A stretch of DNA of 47,682 nucleotides from Ferrithrix thermotolerans DSM 19514 (GTDB taxonomy: Bacteria; Actinomycetota; Acidimicrobiia; Acidimicrobiales; Acidimicrobiaceae): the NCBI RefSeq assembly GCF_900128965.1, contig NZ_FQUL01000016.1, positions 1 to 47,682 on the forward strand, given 5' to 3'. The stretch's first letter is position 1, and each line of letters starts with the position of its first letter. Below, piece after piece: positions 1 through 11,354 of this stretch. The position numbers and the translations under genes were made by a program. The notes below the pieces were generated by a model. That model worked only from the letters and a program-made list of their open reading frames with translations. It was not told where the DNA came from and did not search any database.

Positions 1-308
1 ATGTTTGAGTCCTGGTCACTAAAGGACCCTCCGCCACAGTGGGGATCGGCACAAACCCAGCGGCGTTTGTGCCAGATGAGCCTCACCCTACGGCCAAAGC
101 TTTGTAGGTCATAGAGCTCTACCAGGGAACTTCCCTTAGCGTACGTTTTGCCATCACAGAGAGGGCACCTCGGTCGTTCACCTCGACACTCGATGTGAAC
201 TCAAAAGGGTGCCTTTTCGCCCTCATCAGCTGGATCTTCAACCCCAAGTAAATTAACATCACTGAGACCGAGCAAGATCTCGGCAATTCGGATAGGATTT
301 TGTTCCAT
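1..308 (-). pseudogene. ISL3-family transposase N-terminus with an in-frame stop, partial
   Basis: From an ATG at 308, behind a GGAGG site, the minus strand reads MEQNPIRIAEILLGLSD, then GVEDPADEGEKAPF, then an in-frame TGA at 203-201. It continues in the same frame with a typical ISL3 zinc-finger region: CPLCDGKTY, LYDLQSFGRRVRL, WHKRRWVCADPHC. The family's N-terminus normally runs without a break through this zinc ribbon, so the TGA makes this a probable pseudogene. The right-hand copy has the same TGA. The 3' part of the gene lies outside the window. Confidence 0.75.
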
Positions 309-432
309 AGGGGTCCTCCAGGCTTTGAGTTGTACCTAACACCATTCTGGCAGGAACCCTGTGCCTCTCTCAAGTTCACCTCTGGTGCGTGGCTACACCT
401 GACTAAATTCCCCACTCAAATCCGAAGTCCCC
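1..432 (-). mobile_element. ISL3-family element, left-end fragment running off the window
   Basis: The stretch is an inverted, diverged copy of the right window edge (47233-47682). The shared sequence begins at 432 with a conserved end whose minus-strand reading starts GGGGACTTCGGATTT, probably the terminal inverted repeat. Transcription of the transposase would run leftwards out of the window. The copies agree closely inside the coding part and differ more near the end and in the leader. Only the first quarter or so of a normal ISL3 element is present. Confidence 0.8.
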
Positions 433-741
433 GTAAAGTAACTTGATGGCCCTTCGCTGGTTAGATTTAGGATTCGACGTCGTGGGTGGGTAGTTGCGAC
501 CAAGGAAACTGTAAGTTAGCTCAGATGCGACCTCTAAATTTAGTGATGAGTTCCCACCCATCTTCTAATAGATCATGACAGTGCCACGAGGCATAGGCGC
601 CTTGGAGGATAGATAAGTATGGTTGTAAGACGACCATAGTTGCAGAGAGCTCGATGCGCTTCATCGACAAAGTAGGTGTGCCGACGCTCTGTTCGGCGTG
701 TCTATGTGGAGAAATCCTGTCCCTTTCGTAATAGATGTCTC
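433..741. other. Intergenic stretch without a recognisable gene
   Basis: I see no supported coding region or RNA here. A weak stem (GCCGA/TCGGC near 679-698) lies downstream of the leftward SCP2 gene and could be its terminator, but it has no good U-tract. The stretch borders the IS end and may include element debris that I cannot identify. Confidence 0.4.
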
Positions 742-1155
742 TTAGAGCGTTATGCTTTTGATTAGAGCCGGTATGCCTTCAGCCGATTCGAACGAGAGTA
801 CGTTGCCCTGTAGGGCTAGAAGTTTTGTCAGGTCTCCAGTCACCTTGATCTTTCCTGACATAAAAGCCTCCACAGCCGCCTGAGGGTTTTGGTCGACGAA
901 GAGTGCCTTTGCGGTCTCGTAATCTATAGTTACCGTGACATCAGGATTTTCGAGCTCGCCCATCTCAAGATCTAAAAAACCCTGTGATGTGTCTATGTAG
1001 GTTCTAAGTTCAGTCTCTTCGAAGGGAAGATCGGTGACGATCTGGTTCATGCGTAGCTCGAACTCGATTTTTCCAGTCTTATCCATGGCTTCTTTACGGA
1101 GGTTTCGGGCTGCCTCGATCCATTGGGGCGAAAGAAACGGATACTTTTCAGACAC
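742..1155 (-). CDS. SCP2 sterol-binding domain protein
   Basis: This 137-residue protein is about the size of a single SCP2 (sterol carrier protein 2) domain. The C-terminal half has the usual SCP2 pattern: a beta-strand segment DVTVTIDYETA, the helix around FVDQNPQAAVEAFMSGKIKVTGD, and a final lipid-facing helix near the end. Such domains form a hydrophobic tunnel that binds acyl or isoprenoid lipids, and stand-alone bacterial versions often accompany acyl-CoA metabolism. The start is a GTG at 1155 with GAGGAG a few bases upstream. It diverges from gatC across a 237-base gap. The ligand cannot be read from sequence. It could act with the acyl-CoA enzymes elsewhere in the window, but nothing here links them. 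Confidence 0.8.
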   Translation of the reverse strand: MSEKYPFLSPQWIEAARNLRKEAMDKTGKIEFELRMNQIVTDLPFEETELRTYIDTSQGFLDLEMGELENPDVTVTIDYETAKALFVDQNPQAAVEAFMSGKIKVTGDLTKLLALQGNVLSFESAEGIPALIKSITL

Positions 1156-1392
1156 TCAAATCTCCTCTATTGCCAGGGTTTTAATCTAACTCTGATTCTA
1201 CTTGGTGTAAGGGAGCTTTTAGAACTTTGTCTCTAGGACTCTTAGTGCATAGAATAAATACGTCTTAGAATCTCGTTTAGTTCCCTAACCACCGAGAGAT
1301 CTACCTAATGGCGCTTGGTGGAGAGATCCTTGGATAATCTCCAGTGGCCACTTCCAACAGCTAGATGCGGGCACGCACTCTAGGATGGTGCC

Positions 1393-1695
1393 ATGTCTAA
1401 AAAGATCTCTATCGAAGAGGTGCGTCACGTTGCGTCCCTAGCGCGATTGCGCTTGACAGAGGCGGAGGCAGAACTGTTTTCGGAACAGCTGTCGGTCGTT
1501 ATCTCGCACATGTCAGATATCGAAGAGCTTCATACCGGACAGCATATCCAAGAGCGCTACAACTTCGTGGATGAGACCGCCCTCCGAGAAGACAGGTCAG
1601 AGGCCTCCATCGAAAGGGAGAGTATTCTAAAGGGGGCTCCGTTGGTGGAAGACTTTATGTTCAAGGTCCCGCCTATCTTGGGAGAGGGTAAATAG
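1393..1695 (+). CDS. gatC: Aspartyl/glutamyl-tRNA(Asn/Gln) amidotransferase subunit C
   Basis: The 100-residue protein has the normal GatC length and pattern: an N-terminal KISIEEVRHVASLARLRLTE helix, a central stretch around MSDIEELHT, and the C-terminal motif ALREDRSE followed by PPILGEG. GatC wraps around GatA and joins it to GatB. The trimer converts Glu-tRNA(Gln) to Gln-tRNA(Gln), and often Asp-tRNA(Asn) to Asn-tRNA(Asn). The ATG at 1393 follows an AGGATGG site. It is the first gene of gatCAB, and its stop codon shares one base with the GTG of gatA. Confidence 0.97.
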   Translation: MSKKISIEEVRHVASLARLRLTEAEAELFSEQLSVVISHMSDIEELHTGQHIQERYNFVDETALREDRSEASIERESILKGAPLVEDFMFKVPPILGEGK

Positions 1696-3158
1696 TGGAT
1701 CAAGTGGACTTGTTGAAGATGGATGCGTCTTCTCTGTCAGATTTCATCAGAGAGGGTAGCGCTAGTGTTGTCGATGTTGCAAAGGCTGTCATAGCTCAGA
1801 TAGAGACGAAGGATCCCGACATAAGAGCCTTTCTTCACTTTGACGCAAAGGCACTGCTTGAGCAGGCGGAGCGGATTGACCAAAGAATCACTTCTAAGGG
1901 TCCTTCAGGACGGCTACTTGGTGTTCCAGTTGCTCTCAAAGATAACATGGTGACTTCCAACATGCCCACTACCGCAGCCTCAAAGATTTTGGAGGGGTGG
2001 ATGCCTCCCTACGATGCGACCGTAGTGAAAAAGATTGTTGATGAGGGTGCTCTAGTTGTTGGAAAGACAAACTTGGATGAGTTCGCCATGGGTTCTTCGA
2101 CGGAGAACTCGGCCTTTCAGACCACAAGAAATCCTCACGATCTAAGTAGGGTGCCAGGTGGATCCTCTGGAGGTTCTGCGGCGGCGGTTGCAGCGGGAAT
2201 GAGTACTTTGTCACTTGGCTCCGATACTGGAGGATCCATTAGGCAACCCGCAGCCTTATGCGGTGTTGTTGGAGTAAAACCAACCTACGGCTATGTCTCT
2301 CGTTACGGGCTGATAGCGTTTGCCTCCTCTTTGGATCAGATAGGTCCATTTGCAAGAACGGTCGGTGATGCGGCGCTTTTGCTAGAGGTGATCTCTGGTC
2401 ATGATCCTATGGATGCGACTTCTATAAGAGGCGAGAGACCTTCGCTTTCGGATCTATCCGATAAGGGAGTGGAGACTCTACGTATCGGTGTTCTATCTGA
2501 GTTGCTCGACAACTGCTCGCAAGAGGTGAGGGAGAGGGTAGAGCTTGCGGCGCAGCTACTTGCTGAACGCGGCGCCAAGGTTGAGACCGTGAGTGCAAAG
2601 GCCGTGACCCTTGGTCTATCCGCTTACTATGTGATAGCTCCGGCTGAAGCGTCCTCGAATCTGTCTCGCTACGATGGGGTAAGGTTTGGTCTGAGGGCTG
2701 ATCGTTCGTCTCTGTCTGAGATGTTTCTTGCTACCCGTACAGACGGCTTTGGAGACGAGGTCAAACGTCGCATCATGCTGGGCACTTATGCGCTCTCTTC
2801 TGGTTACTACGACCAGTTCTACTCCAAAGCTCTCGCAACGCGTGACCTTATCCGTTCAGAGTTCGAACGGGTGTATCGAGACTTCGACATCTTGCTGGGC
2901 CCCACGTCGCCAACGACCGCTTTTCGGGTTGGGGAAAAAGCCCAAGATCCTATGGCTATGTACATGAACGATGTATGCACGATCCCGTCGAATCTGGCTG
3001 GCCATCCGGCGATGTCTGTTCCCTTTGGCACTGACAGCTCGGGACTGCCCATAGGTGTGCAGCTTCTTGGGCCCATGATGTCGGAACCTGTTTTGTTTCA
3101 GGTGGCCTTTGAGGTAGAAAGGCTAGCCAGTGAGGTCTCGGAGGTGAAAGATGCCTAA
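1695..3158 (+). CDS. gatA: Aspartyl/glutamyl-tRNA(Asn/Gln) amidotransferase subunit A
   Basis: This is the amidase subunit that frees ammonia from glutamine for tRNA amidation. At 487 residues it has family length and carries the amidase-signature catalytic triad: Lys82 (VALKDNM), the cis-Ser157 in PGGSSGGSA, and nucleophile Ser181 in DTGGSIRQP. The spacing matches characterised GatA proteins. The start is a GTG at 1695 whose first base is the last base of the gatC stop, implying translational coupling. The last eight bases overlap the start of gatB. The product works in the cytoplasm as part of GatCAB, with ammonia passing through a tunnel to GatB. Confidence 0.98.
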   Translation: MDQVDLLKMDASSLSDFIREGSASVVDVAKAVIAQIETKDPDIRAFLHFDAKALLEQAERIDQRITSKGPSGRLLGVPVALKDNMVTSNMPTTAASKILEGWMPPYDATVVKKIVDEGALVVGKTNLDEFAMGSSTENSAFQTTRNPHDLSRVPGGSSGGSAAAVAAGMSTLSLGSDTGGSIRQPAALCGVVGVKPTYGYVSRYGLIAFASSLDQIGPFARTVGDAALLLEVISGHDPMDATSIRGERPSLSDLSDKGVETLRIGVLSELLDNCSQEVRERVELAAQLLAERGAKVETVSAKAVTLGLSAYYVIAPAEASSNLSRYDGVRFGLRADRSSLSEMFLATRTDGFGDEVKRRIMLGTYALSSGYYDQFYSKALATRDLIRSEFERVYRDFDILLGPTSPTTAFRVGEKAQDPMAMYMNDVCTIPSNLAGHPAMSVPFGTDSSGLPIGVQLLGPMMSEPVLFQVAFEVERLASEVSEVKDA

Positions 3159-4623
3159 CTCTCAAGAGGTTGAGTCCAAAGGGGTTGCCTGGGAGTACGA
3201 AGGGTTTGAACTTGTAGTGGGTCTTGAGGTTCATACAGAGCTAAAGACCAGATCGAAGTTGTTTTGCTCCTGTGCAAATGAGTTCGGAAAGACACCGAAC
3301 ACAAATGTCTGCCCGATATGCCTAGGGCTTCCCGGCACGCTTCCGGTTCTAAATAAGCAGGTGGTGGAGCTGGCGATCAAGATCGGACTTGCCCTTAACT
3401 GTAACGTGAGAAAGAGCACATTTCACAGGAAGAACTACTTTTATCCTGATCTGCCCAAGGGCTATCAGATATCTCAGTACGATCTTCCCATCAACTCCGA
3501 CGGTTACCTGGATCTACCTTCTGGAAGCAGGGTTGGAGTGGTTAGAGCGCATATAGAAGAAGACACCGGAAAGATCTCACACATGGGAGCCTCAGGTCGG
3601 ATGGACAAGAGTGCGTACTCTCTGATCGACTACAACAGAGCTGGTGTGCCTCTTACGGAGATTGTAAGTGCTCCAGATATTCGCTCTCCCGAACAGGCAA
3701 GGGAGTACGTTCAGGAACTCCGACAGACACTTGTGGCACTCGGCGTTAGCGACGGTCGAATGGAAGAGGGTTCGCTAAGAGTAGATGCGAACGTGTCGGT
3801 CAGGCCAATAGGGTCCGATGAGCTTAGAACTAGATGTGAAATCAAGAACCTGAACTCTTTGCGCTCCTTAGTCAGGGCGATCGACTACGAGGGCAAGAGA
3901 CACGTAAAGCTCTATCAAAGGGGGGAGTCTCCAGTGCAAGAGACTCGCCACTGGGATGAAGCAAGACAACGAACTGGATCGCTTCGCTCCAAAGAGGAGG
4001 CCAACGACTACCGTTACTTTCTGGAGCCTGACCTGATGGCACTTGCGCCTAGCGAATCTCTCGTTGAGAAGATAAAGGGGGAGATCGTCGATACTCCAAA
4101 AAAACGCCGGGAGTTTCTCAAAGATGCTCTTAGAGGGGAAGATATGTCGGACCAGATCGAGAAGGCGATTGACTTTGATCTCTACCCCTTTGTCAGCTAT
4201 GCAATTGAACAAGGTGTTGCACCTCGGCTAGCGGTTGCTCGAACGGCGAACGAACTCGCAGCCTTAGTATTCGATGCCAAGCATCTTACGAAGGAACGCT
4301 TTGTAGAGGTGTTGAGACTTGAAGACTCAAAGGAGATATCCCCATCCCAGGCGAAGACGCTCCTTTTAAAGGTTGCTGAGGATGATAGATCCATAGAAGA
4401 GATCGTGATCTCTTTAGATCTGAAGAAGGCTGACGTGTCAGAGACTGAAGAGCTGGTCCTTAGGGTAAAAGACGACTCTCCGAAGGAGTGGGAGCGGTTT
4501 CTTGAGGGCCAAGACCAGCTGATCGGGTTTTTTGTAGGCAAAGTCATGAAACTAAGCAGCGGTAAGGCTGACGGGGCCTTAGTGAAAGATATCCTGTTGC
4601 AACTAAGGGCAGAAAGCAAGTAA
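3151..4623 (+). CDS. gatB: Aspartyl/glutamyl-tRNA(Asn/Gln) amidotransferase subunit B
   Basis: GatB binds the mischarged tRNA, phosphorylates the attached Glu or Asp with ATP, and amidates it with ammonia from GatA. The 490-residue protein starts with the GLEVHTEL motif and has the zinc-binding cysteines C39, C41, C54 and C57 (FCSC and CPIC). Further on come the [15 protein letters not shown] segment and the C-terminal YqeY-like tail that recognises the tRNA elbow. The ATG at 3151 lies in the last codons of gatA, with GGAGGTG just upstream. No terminator is visible before ilvD, 46 bases on, so the gat genes may read into ilvD. Confidence 0.98.
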   Translation: MPNSQEVESKGVAWEYEGFELVVGLEVHTELKTRSKLFCSCANEFGKTPNTNVCPICLGLPGTLPVLNKQVVELAIKIGLALNCNVRKSTFHRKNYFYPDLPKGYQISQYDLPINSDGYLDLPSGSRVGVVRAHIEEDTGKISHMGASGRMDKSAYSLIDYNRAGVPLTEIVSAPDIRSPEQAREYVQELRQTLVALGVSDGRMEEGSLRVDANVSVRPIGSDELRTRCEIKNLNSLRSLVRAIDYEGKRHVKLYQRGESPVQETRHWDEARQRTGSLRSKEEANDYRYFLEPDLMALAPSESLVEKIKGEIVDTPKKRREFLKDALRGEDMSDQIEKAIDFDLYPFVSYAIEQGVAPRLAVARTANELAALVFDAKHLTKERFVEVLRLEDSKEISPSQAKTLLLKVAEDDRSIEEIVISLDLKKADVSETEELVLRVKDDSPKEWERFLEGQDQLIGFFVGKVMKLSSGKADGALVKDILLQLRAESK

Positions 4624-4669
4624 TAAAGGCGTGTCCGTCTTTTGGGAGTAAGACAGGAGGGAGAGTCTG

Positions 4670-6367
4670 TTGAGCGGGGAAAACCATACAAAAAGTTCGG
4701 TGAAGATCCGAAGTTATGAGGTGACGGAAGGCTTCCGTCGTGCGCCAGCCAGAGCGATGCTCAGGGCTGTTGGTATGAGAGACGAGGACTTCTCGAAGGC
4801 CCAGGTAGGGGTTGCATCTTCTTTCAATGAGGTTACTCCTTGCAATATGCCGCTAGGTCGTTTAGCTCAGGACGTCAAAGTAGGCGTGAAAAAGGCTGGT
4901 GGCTACCCGTTGGAGTTTTCGACGATAGCAGTTTCCGACGGCATCTCAATGGGACATGAGGGAATGCACGCCTCTTTGGTGTCGAGAGAGGTAATCGCTG
5001 ACTCTGTAGAGCTTATGATGCATGCAGAGAGGCTTGATGCCCTTGTAACACTAGCTGGATGCGATAAGTCCTTACCTGGGATGTTGATGGCTGCAGCCCG
5101 ACTCGATCTTCCTTCTGTGTTCTTCTACGGAGGGTCGATTCTCCCTGGAAGATACAAGGATCAAGCCCTAGACATAGTCTCTGTCTTTGAGGCGGTTGGT
5201 GCTTACGCAAGTGGGACTATGTCTGAAGACGAACTTATTCAGATAGAGCGTAACGCATGTCCGACAGAGGGTTCGTGTGCAGGCATGTTTACAGCGAACA
5301 CCATGGCTTCCATTGGAGAAGCGTTGGGCATGTCTGTGCCTGGTTCTGCGTCTGCTCCAGCCGTAGACTCCCGAAGAAGGGATTATGCAGAGTTGTCGGG
5401 CGTGCTTGTAATGAACCTACTGCGTCAGGGGATAACCGCTAGGCAGATCATGACCAAAGGTGCCTTTGAGAATGCTATAGCGATAGTTATGGCGCTTGGA
5501 GGCTCGACGAACGCTGTGTTGCATCTAATGGCGATCGCATACGAGGCTAAGGTGGACTTGACCCTAGATGACTTTAATCGCATCGCGGCCAAGGTGCCCC
5601 ATATCGCCGATACCAAACCACACGGGAAGTTCCATATGGCGGACGTGGACCGAATCGGCGGAGTCCCTGTGGTTATGCGCGAACTATATGAAGCTGGGCT
5701 TATCCACGGCGATCTAATTACTGTTACAGGAAAGACGGTAGCAGAAAACCTCCACGATCTTGATCCTCCCAAACCAGACGGAGTTGTCGTGCATCCCATA
5801 TCGGATCCGATTCATCAGATTGGAGGTATCGCAGTTCTGAAGGGTTCATTGGCTCCCAAGGGTTCAGTTGTCAAGGTGGCTGGCATAGACCAAGATCACT
5901 TTGAAGGTGTAGCGCGAGTCTTCGACGGGGAGGAGTTAGCCCTCGATGCGATCCTGGAGGGCAAGATCGAAGCAGGCTCCGTGGTGGTCATTCGGTACGA
6001 AGGTCCAAAAGGCGGACCCGGCATGAGAGAGATGTTGGCGGTCACCGGAGCGATGAAGGGGGCGGGTAGAGGTTCTGACTCCGCCTTGGTAACCGATGGA
6101 CGTTTCTCGGGTGGTACTCATGGTTTTTGCATCGGACATGTTGCTCCCGAGGCAGCCGATCTTGGGCCGATCGCTGCGGTTCGAGACGGTGACAGAATCG
6201 TTATCGACGTAAATAACCACAGCATCGAGCTTTTAGTCCCAGAAGAAGAGATTCAAAGACGGCTTGCGGAGGTGACGCCGAGAGCTCCTAAGTACGCCTC
6301 CGGAGTCCTGGCTAAGTTTGCGAAACTTGTGCAGGGGGCCGATTTAGGTGCGGTAACGTTGGGTTAG
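4670..6367 (+). CDS. ilvD: Dihydroxy-acid dehydratase
   Basis: IlvD dehydrates 2,3-dihydroxy-isovalerate and -methylvalerate to the keto acids that precede valine and isoleucine. The 565-residue protein contains the three iron-sulfur cysteines of the family: C58 (TPCNMP), C131 (AGCDKSLPG) and C203 (GSCAGMF). The C-terminal signature [18 protein letters not shown] is also present. The chosen start is a TTG at 4670, placed well after AGGAGGGAG. The -35 element of the ilvB promoter overlaps the 3' end of this gene. It precedes the ilv attenuator and so is probably not controlled by it, although it works in the same pathway. Confidence 0.97.
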   Translation: MSGENHTKSSVKIRSYEVTEGFRRAPARAMLRAVGMRDEDFSKAQVGVASSFNEVTPCNMPLGRLAQDVKVGVKKAGGYPLEFSTIAVSDGISMGHEGMHASLVSREVIADSVELMMHAERLDALVTLAGCDKSLPGMLMAAARLDLPSVFFYGGSILPGRYKDQALDIVSVFEAVGAYASGTMSEDELIQIERNACPTEGSCAGMFTANTMASIGEALGMSVPGSASAPAVDSRRRDYAELSGVLVMNLLRQGITARQIMTKGAFENAIAIVMALGGSTNAVLHLMAIAYEAKVDLTLDDFNRIAAKVPHIADTKPHGKFHMADVDRIGGVPVVMRELYEAGLIHGDLITVTGKTVAENLHDLDPPKPDGVVVHPISDPIHQIGGIAVLKGSLAPKGSVVKVAGIDQDHFEGVARVFDGEELALDAILEGKIEAGSVVVIRYEGPKGGPGMREMLAVTGAMKGAGRGSDSALVTDGRFSGGTHGFCIGHVAPEAADLGPIAAVRDGDRIVIDVNNHSIELLVPEEEIQRRLAEVTPRAPKYASGVLAKFAKLVQGADLGAVTLG

Positions 6368-6388
6368 TCGAGACGGCTGTACTATAAT
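6359..6388 (+). promoter_or_regulatory. Promoter of the ilv leader and ilvBNC operon
   Basis: A TATAAT -10 box (6383-6388) has a weak TTGGGT -35 box (6359-6364) 18 bases upstream, inside the end of ilvD. The predicted transcription start falls at about 6395-6397, on or next to the ATG of the leader peptide, so the mRNA is likely leaderless. Confidence 0.65.
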
Positions 6389-6396
6389 CTCATCAA

Positions 6397-6438
6397 ATGG
6401 CATTTATCCGAACATCTGTAGTACTAGTACTAATTTAG
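6397..6438 (+). CDS. ilv operon leader peptide
   Basis: An open frame of 13 codons and a TAG encodes [13 protein letters not shown]. Seven of the 13 residues are branched-chain (three Val, two Leu, two Ile), and six of them are the last residues before the stop except for their internal order (VVLVLI). This is the hallmark of a transcription-attenuation leader: ribosomes slow at these codons when the charged tRNAs are scarce. It lies between a promoter and a hairpin/terminator pair, directly upstream of ilvB. It has no Shine-Dalgarno site, and the ATG sits at the predicted transcription start. The frame is too short for routine gene callers. Confidence 0.88.
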   Translation: MAFIRTSVVLVLI

Positions 6439-6462
6439 CGCACACCCCCTATCGGTGTGCGC
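6438..6462 (+). promoter_or_regulatory. First hairpin of the ilv attenuator
   Basis: GCGCACACC (6438-6446) pairs perfectly with GGTGTGCGC (6454-6462) across a seven-base loop. The stem begins at the last base of the leader stop codon, so a ribosome at the control codons or at the stop would cover its left arm. It has no U-tract and is followed at once by the terminator. I infer that it senses the ribosome position. Confidence 0.8.
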
Positions 6463-6465
6463 ACT

Positions 6466-6492
6466 AAGACCTCCCATTTGGGAGGTCTTTTC
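6466..6492 (+). terminator. Attenuator terminator upstream of ilvB
   Basis: AAGACCTCCC pairs with GGGAGGTCTT across a four-base ATTT loop and is followed by Ts. It is a strong intrinsic terminator 17 bases before the ilvB ATG, inside the leader, as expected for an attenuator rather than for an operon end. Confidence 0.88.
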
Positions 6493-6508
6493 ATATCATG
6501 GAGGCGCT

Positions 6509-8215
6509 ATGAAGTTGACCGGAGCTCAGGCTCTTATAAAGTCGCTTGAGATGCAGGGCGTTGAAGTCGTCTTTGGGTTGCCCGGGGGAGCAATCCTGCC
6601 GGTATACGATCCCTTGCTAGACTCATCCATCCGTCACATCCTCGTGCGTCACGAACAGGGTGCGGGTCATGCCGCAGAGGGTTACGCGCAGGCCACAGGC
6701 AAGCCGGGCGTCGCCATTGTAACCTCCGGTCCGGCGGCAACTAATATCGTTACTCCGCTAGCAGATGCCTATATGGACTCGATCCCCCTTGTTGTCATTA
6801 CCGGGCAGGTGGCGACATCGACGATTGGTACTGATGCCTTCCAAGAGGCTGACACGACCGGGATTACGATGTCAATTACTAAGCACAACTGGCTGATAAC
6901 AGATGCGAACGATATTCCAAGAGTCGTCAGGGAGGCATTTCACGTCGCTACAACTGGAAGACCTGGACCGGTTCTTATTGATCTTCCCAAGAACGTCTCC
7001 AACTCTACCATGGAATGGTACTGGCCTCGCCAGGTATCTTTGCCTGGATATAAGCCGACCACCAAGGGTCATCCCAAGATGATAAAAGAGGCGGCAAAGA
7101 TGATCGCCTCTGCCGAGAAGCCCGTGTTTTACGTGGGCGGCGGCGTGGTCAGGGCCAAGGGTGCTGAGAGCCTGAGGAGATTGGTCGATCTAACTCAAAT
7201 TCCAACCGTCACCACGTTAATGGCCCGAGGAGTTCTTCCGGACTCGCATCCGATGTGTCTGGGAATGCCTGGAATGCACGGCAACTATGCAGCGGTTACC
7301 TCTATGCAAAAGGCCGACCTTCTCATCGTGCTTGGAGCACGTTTCGATGATCGTGTTACAGGAAAGGTAGATGCCTTTGCACCAAATGCCAAGGTCATTC
7401 ACATAGACATAGACCCCGCAGAGCTCGGAAAGATCCGTCATGCTGAGGTACCGATCGTTGGAGATGTAAAGTCTGTGATGGACGATCTCTTTGCCGAACT
7501 CGAGCCATTGCAGGGACACTTCAGAGACATCTCGCCTTGGCGTAAGGAGATAAAGTCTTGGCAGGATACCTATCCCTACAGCTATGATCGCGCCCATGAG
7601 GGTCCGCCATTAAAGCCCCAGATGGTTATCGAGAGGATCAGGGATCTAAACGATGAGGACACGATTGTGGTCTCTGGGGTCGGCCAACATCAGATGTGGG
7701 CCTCTCAATACTGGCAGTTTGAGAAACCTAACATGTGGATCAACTCGGGGGGTCTTGGAACTATGGGGTTTGCTGTTCCCGCCGCGATAGGTGCTAAGGT
7801 AGGACGCCCAGATCGAACTGTATGGGTTATCGACGGAGATGGATGTTTTCAGATGACCGCACAGGAGCTTGTAACTGCGACAACCGAAAGGATCCCCATC
7901 AAGGTTGCTATCTTGAACAACGCATACCTAGGTATGGTGCGTCAGTGGCAAGAGATGTTTTACGAAGAACGATACTCTGAGGTGTATCTCTCTCCTGACC
8001 TTCCAGACTACGTAAAGTGGGCTGAGGCGATGGGTTGTGTTGGGATTAGGGTAGTTCATCCATCTGAGATAGACGCCGCTATCGAAAAGGCCAACTCGAT
8101 AACTGATCGTCCGGTTGTTATTGATTTCCGTACAGACACCCAGGAGAAGGTATTTCCCATGGTTCCAGCGGGTAAGTCCAACGATGAGATCGTACTTGGA
8201 GAGGATGAGCTATGA
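6509..8215 (+). CDS. ilvB: Acetolactate synthase large (catalytic) subunit
   Basis: IlvB is the thiamine-diphosphate enzyme that condenses pyruvate with pyruvate or 2-oxobutyrate, the first common step of branched-chain amino acid synthesis. From the ATG at 6509 (GGAGG at 6500-6504) it is 568 residues, the normal size. Motifs seen are [12 protein letters not shown], catalytic Glu49 in [13 protein letters not shown], and the thiamine-binding GDG (443-445) ending at NN (470-471). The frame stays open upstream to 6455, but that extension would run through the terminator hairpin and has no ribosome site, so I reject it. It overlaps ilvN by four bases (ATGA) and lies behind a leader-peptide attenuator. 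Confidence 0.98.
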   Translation: MKLTGAQALIKSLEMQGVEVVFGLPGGAILPVYDPLLDSSIRHILVRHEQGAGHAAEGYAQATGKPGVAIVTSGPAATNIVTPLADAYMDSIPLVVITGQVATSTIGTDAFQEADTTGITMSITKHNWLITDANDIPRVVREAFHVATTGRPGPVLIDLPKNVSNSTMEWYWPRQVSLPGYKPTTKGHPKMIKEAAKMIASAEKPVFYVGGGVVRAKGAESLRRLVDLTQIPTVTTLMARGVLPDSHPMCLGMPGMHGNYAAVTSMQKADLLIVLGARFDDRVTGKVDAFAPNAKVIHIDIDPAELGKIRHAEVPIVGDVKSVMDDLFAELEPLQGHFRDISPWRKEIKSWQDTYPYSYDRAHEGPPLKPQMVIERIRDLNDEDTIVVSGVGQHQMWASQYWQFEKPNMWINSGGLGTMGFAVPAAIGAKVGRPDRTVWVIDGDGCFQMTAQELVTATTERIPIKVAILNNAYLGMVRQWQEMFYEERYSEVYLSPDLPDYVKWAEAMGCVGIRVVHPSEIDAAIEKANSITDRPVVIDFRTDTQEKVFPMVPAGKSNDEIVLGEDEL

Positions 8216-8793
8216 ATCAGGAGGGAAACCAGGTAGTTCCTATCGGGGGAGCCATACGTACCCCAAATGAGTTCCGTCACCATATCCTCTCTGTCTTGGT
8301 TGAGAACAAGACAGGGGTATTGGCACGTGTAGCACAGCTTTTTTCACGAAGGGGATACAACATCTTTTCTTTGGCTGTGGCTCCAACGGACGATGAGCGT
8401 TTTTCGAGGATTACAGTGGTGGTTGACGTTGAAACTGCGCCTTTAGAGCAGATCACTAAGCAGCTGCACAAGCTCGTGAACGTAATTAAGATCTCTGAGA
8501 TCGATCCGGACGAGGCTGTTGAGTACGAGTTGCTACTAGCTACGGTCTCTGCAGACGCGGCCACGAGGGCCCAGGTAATAGAGCTCGTAAACCTCTTCGA
8601 GGGACGAATTGTGGATGTGGGGCTCACGAAGCTCACGGTTATGGTCGCAGCGTCGCCTTCACAACTTGACGATTTTGAAGCTCTAATTGTTGAGTATGGA
8701 TTAGTTGAGCTGCAAAGAACAGGTAGGGTAGCTCTGCAGAAGTTGGGTAAGCCCGTCGTGAAAAGGAAGCAGTTGAAAGGGAGGGTCTCTTAG
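8212..8793 (+). CDS. ilvN: Acetolactate synthase small (regulatory) subunit
   Basis: This 193-residue subunit activates IlvB and gives it valine feedback inhibition. An ACT domain occupies the first half ([21 protein letters not shown], with GYNIFSLAV), and the usual C-terminal ALS_ss_C domain follows. The ATG overlaps the ilvB stop as ATGA, which suggests coupled, near-stoichiometric synthesis. About 20 poorly conserved residues precede the ACT domain. The stop is immediately followed by the ilvC ATG. Confidence 0.97.
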   Translation: MNQEGNQVVPIGGAIRTPNEFRHHILSVLVENKTGVLARVAQLFSRRGYNIFSLAVAPTDDERFSRITVVVDVETAPLEQITKQLHKLVNVIKISEIDPDEAVEYELLLATVSADAATRAQVIELVNLFEGRIVDVGLTKLTVMVAASPSQLDDFEALIVEYGLVELQRTGRVALQKLGKPVVKRKQLKGRVS

Positions 8794-9816
<1,023 letters not shown>

Positions 9817-9857
9817 GCTCGGCAATGTAATGGGAAGCCGAAAGCTTTGGGTGTTCT

Positions 9858-11354
9858 TTGTCTAAGAGTAGCTTATCGACAAGGCGCGCAGTTCTTTTGT
9901 TTCTGGTCGTCGCTCTAACGGCCAGGGTTATTGCGTCTCATATCTCTACAAAGGGTAGTGGACACTTTACTACAGGGCAGCTACGGTCATACGTAGCTGC
10001 TCTGTTCGTATCTTTGACCTTTAGCGTTGTCATCTATGGAGTCTCTTTGGCGTTGACCTCCAGAATAACGTCTTACCCGGAACACACCACAGGTGAAAAA
10101 GGAAAGATCTTCCATTTGTGGGGTTCATCACTTGTCAAAGGGGTGTATTTCGGGGCGTTGGCCACCACGGCGCTTTACATAGTGTTAGGGCCGTTACACA
10201 TCGCTGGAGGTGTCAGTCTAGCAACTTGGCTCTTTTCCTGCGGGTTATTGATTCAAGGAATCTTTAGGGCTACTATCTCGTGGATATCCCCGGAGGGTAA
10301 AAGGGGCGTATTAGGGAGACTGACGTTGACGCTCTTCTCTCTTGTAGCGGCAGCACTTAGCGGCTATGAGATCGCTCTTTCACGTAAGATTTCCGCGGGG
10401 TTTTTGAACTATGCACCTGGTGGTTCGGTAGTAGCCACCACGGCGATCGGTTTGGCTGGGATCATGTTGTTGCTTTTTGGGCGTGCCCCGAGCTTTAACG
10501 AGAGAGAGAGCGAGTACTCATGTGCCCTTGAGGAGTCTTTACAGGACGGTTCTCTCCTTCGGTTTCCCGTTGAAGAGAGACTGATTTTACAGAGAGAAGC
10601 GTTGGGGTCACCGAAGCTGTCCTCACTTCTTCTCGGAGGACTGAAGAAGCCCGTGAGGTCTGGCGTGGTCTTGGCGATGGTTGGAACAGCATCCCTTTGG
10701 GTTCGAGTGGTTGGCCTCATTTCCTTGTTGGTGCTCACCGTATCAAGCGCTACAGTAGCGTTTCAGACTCGTCAGGGGGTGTTTTACCTTGTTCCCATAT
10801 CCATCTCCTATTTAGCTGCAAACGTCTTGCTCTGGCCTTTTCGAAATCTTATTACAAGGGAGGCACTTTTGCTTAGACTCGCTCCTGACGTAGGAAGATG
10901 GGAACGCAAGGTCGTGACTATATCCGGAGCTGTCTTTGTAGGAATACTATTGTTGATCGAAGGGGTTATTTTACTGCCGTTCATGGGTCTCTATAACTTT
11001 GCGATAGCGGCCTCAGTCACGGTTGCTCTTGGATTTGGATCGGTCTTTTCGGTCGCTCTGAGGACGATACTTTACTCTCCGACCTATCTCTTTATCACTA
11101 AAGGTAGAGGTAGAGACTCAACGGACGCTACGAGATTCGTCGTCCGCTCCGTGTTCATTGTTCTTATCGCCTGTACCGGAGAGATCGCTCTGGTTCAGTT
11201 CCATACACTTTACGGCGAACGGTCTTTCTTGCTTGAGACGGTCCTGTCAGCAGTAACGTTCTCCCTTGTCCTGCCCCTTGCGGCATCTTCGTGGATTGGA
11301 AGGAGGGAGTATGGCCTCCAAAGAACGACCGAAGAGAGTGAAACGTCAAGGTGA
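9858..11354 (+). CDS. Polytopic membrane protein of unknown family
   Basis: I do not recognise this family. The 498-residue protein has about 12 hydrophobic segments in two groups of six, separated by a polar stretch at about residues 215-265. The layout resembles a transporter permease, including ABC permeases with two bundled halves. The TTG at 9858 is the likely start. The next gene starts 44 bases before its end and encodes a degenerate ABC-ATPase-like protein, so the two probably form one complex. It lies 41 bases after ilvC with no terminator visible, so read-through from ilvBNC is possible. The substrate is unknown. Confidence 0.75.
   Translation: MSKSSLSTRRAVLLFLVVALTARVIASHISTKGSGHFTTGQLRSYVAALFVSLTFSVVIYGVSLALTSRITSYPEHTTGEKGKIFHLWGSSLVKGVYFGALATTALYIVLGPLHIAGGVSLATWLFSCGLLIQGIFRATISWISPEGKRGVLGRLTLTLFSLVAAALSGYEIALSRKISAGFLNYAPGGSVVATTAIGLAGIMLLLFGRAPSFNERESEYSCALEESLQDGSLLRFPVEERLILQREALGSPKLSSLLLGGLKKPVRSGVVLAMVGTASLWVRVVGLISLLVLTVSSATVAFQTRQGVFYLVPISISYLAANVLLWPFRNLITREALLLRLAPDVGRWERKVVTISGAVFVGILLLIEGVILLPFMGLYNFAIAASVTVALGFGSVFSVALRTILYSPTYLFITKGRGRDSTDATRFVVRSVFIVLIACTGEIALVQFHTLYGERSFLLETVLSAVTFSLVLPLAASSWIGRREYGLQRTTEESETSR

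Noticed and set aside
1303-1345. Short frame MALGGEILG upstream of gatC, with a nearby weak stem
   Set aside because: It lacks control codons and the stem is imperfect with no terminator, so it does not resemble the ilv and leu leaders.
6455-6508. Upstream extension of ilvB by 18 codons
   Set aside because: It would run through the attenuator terminator and has no ribosome-binding site. ATG 6509 has GGAGG at the right distance and gives the standard N-terminus.
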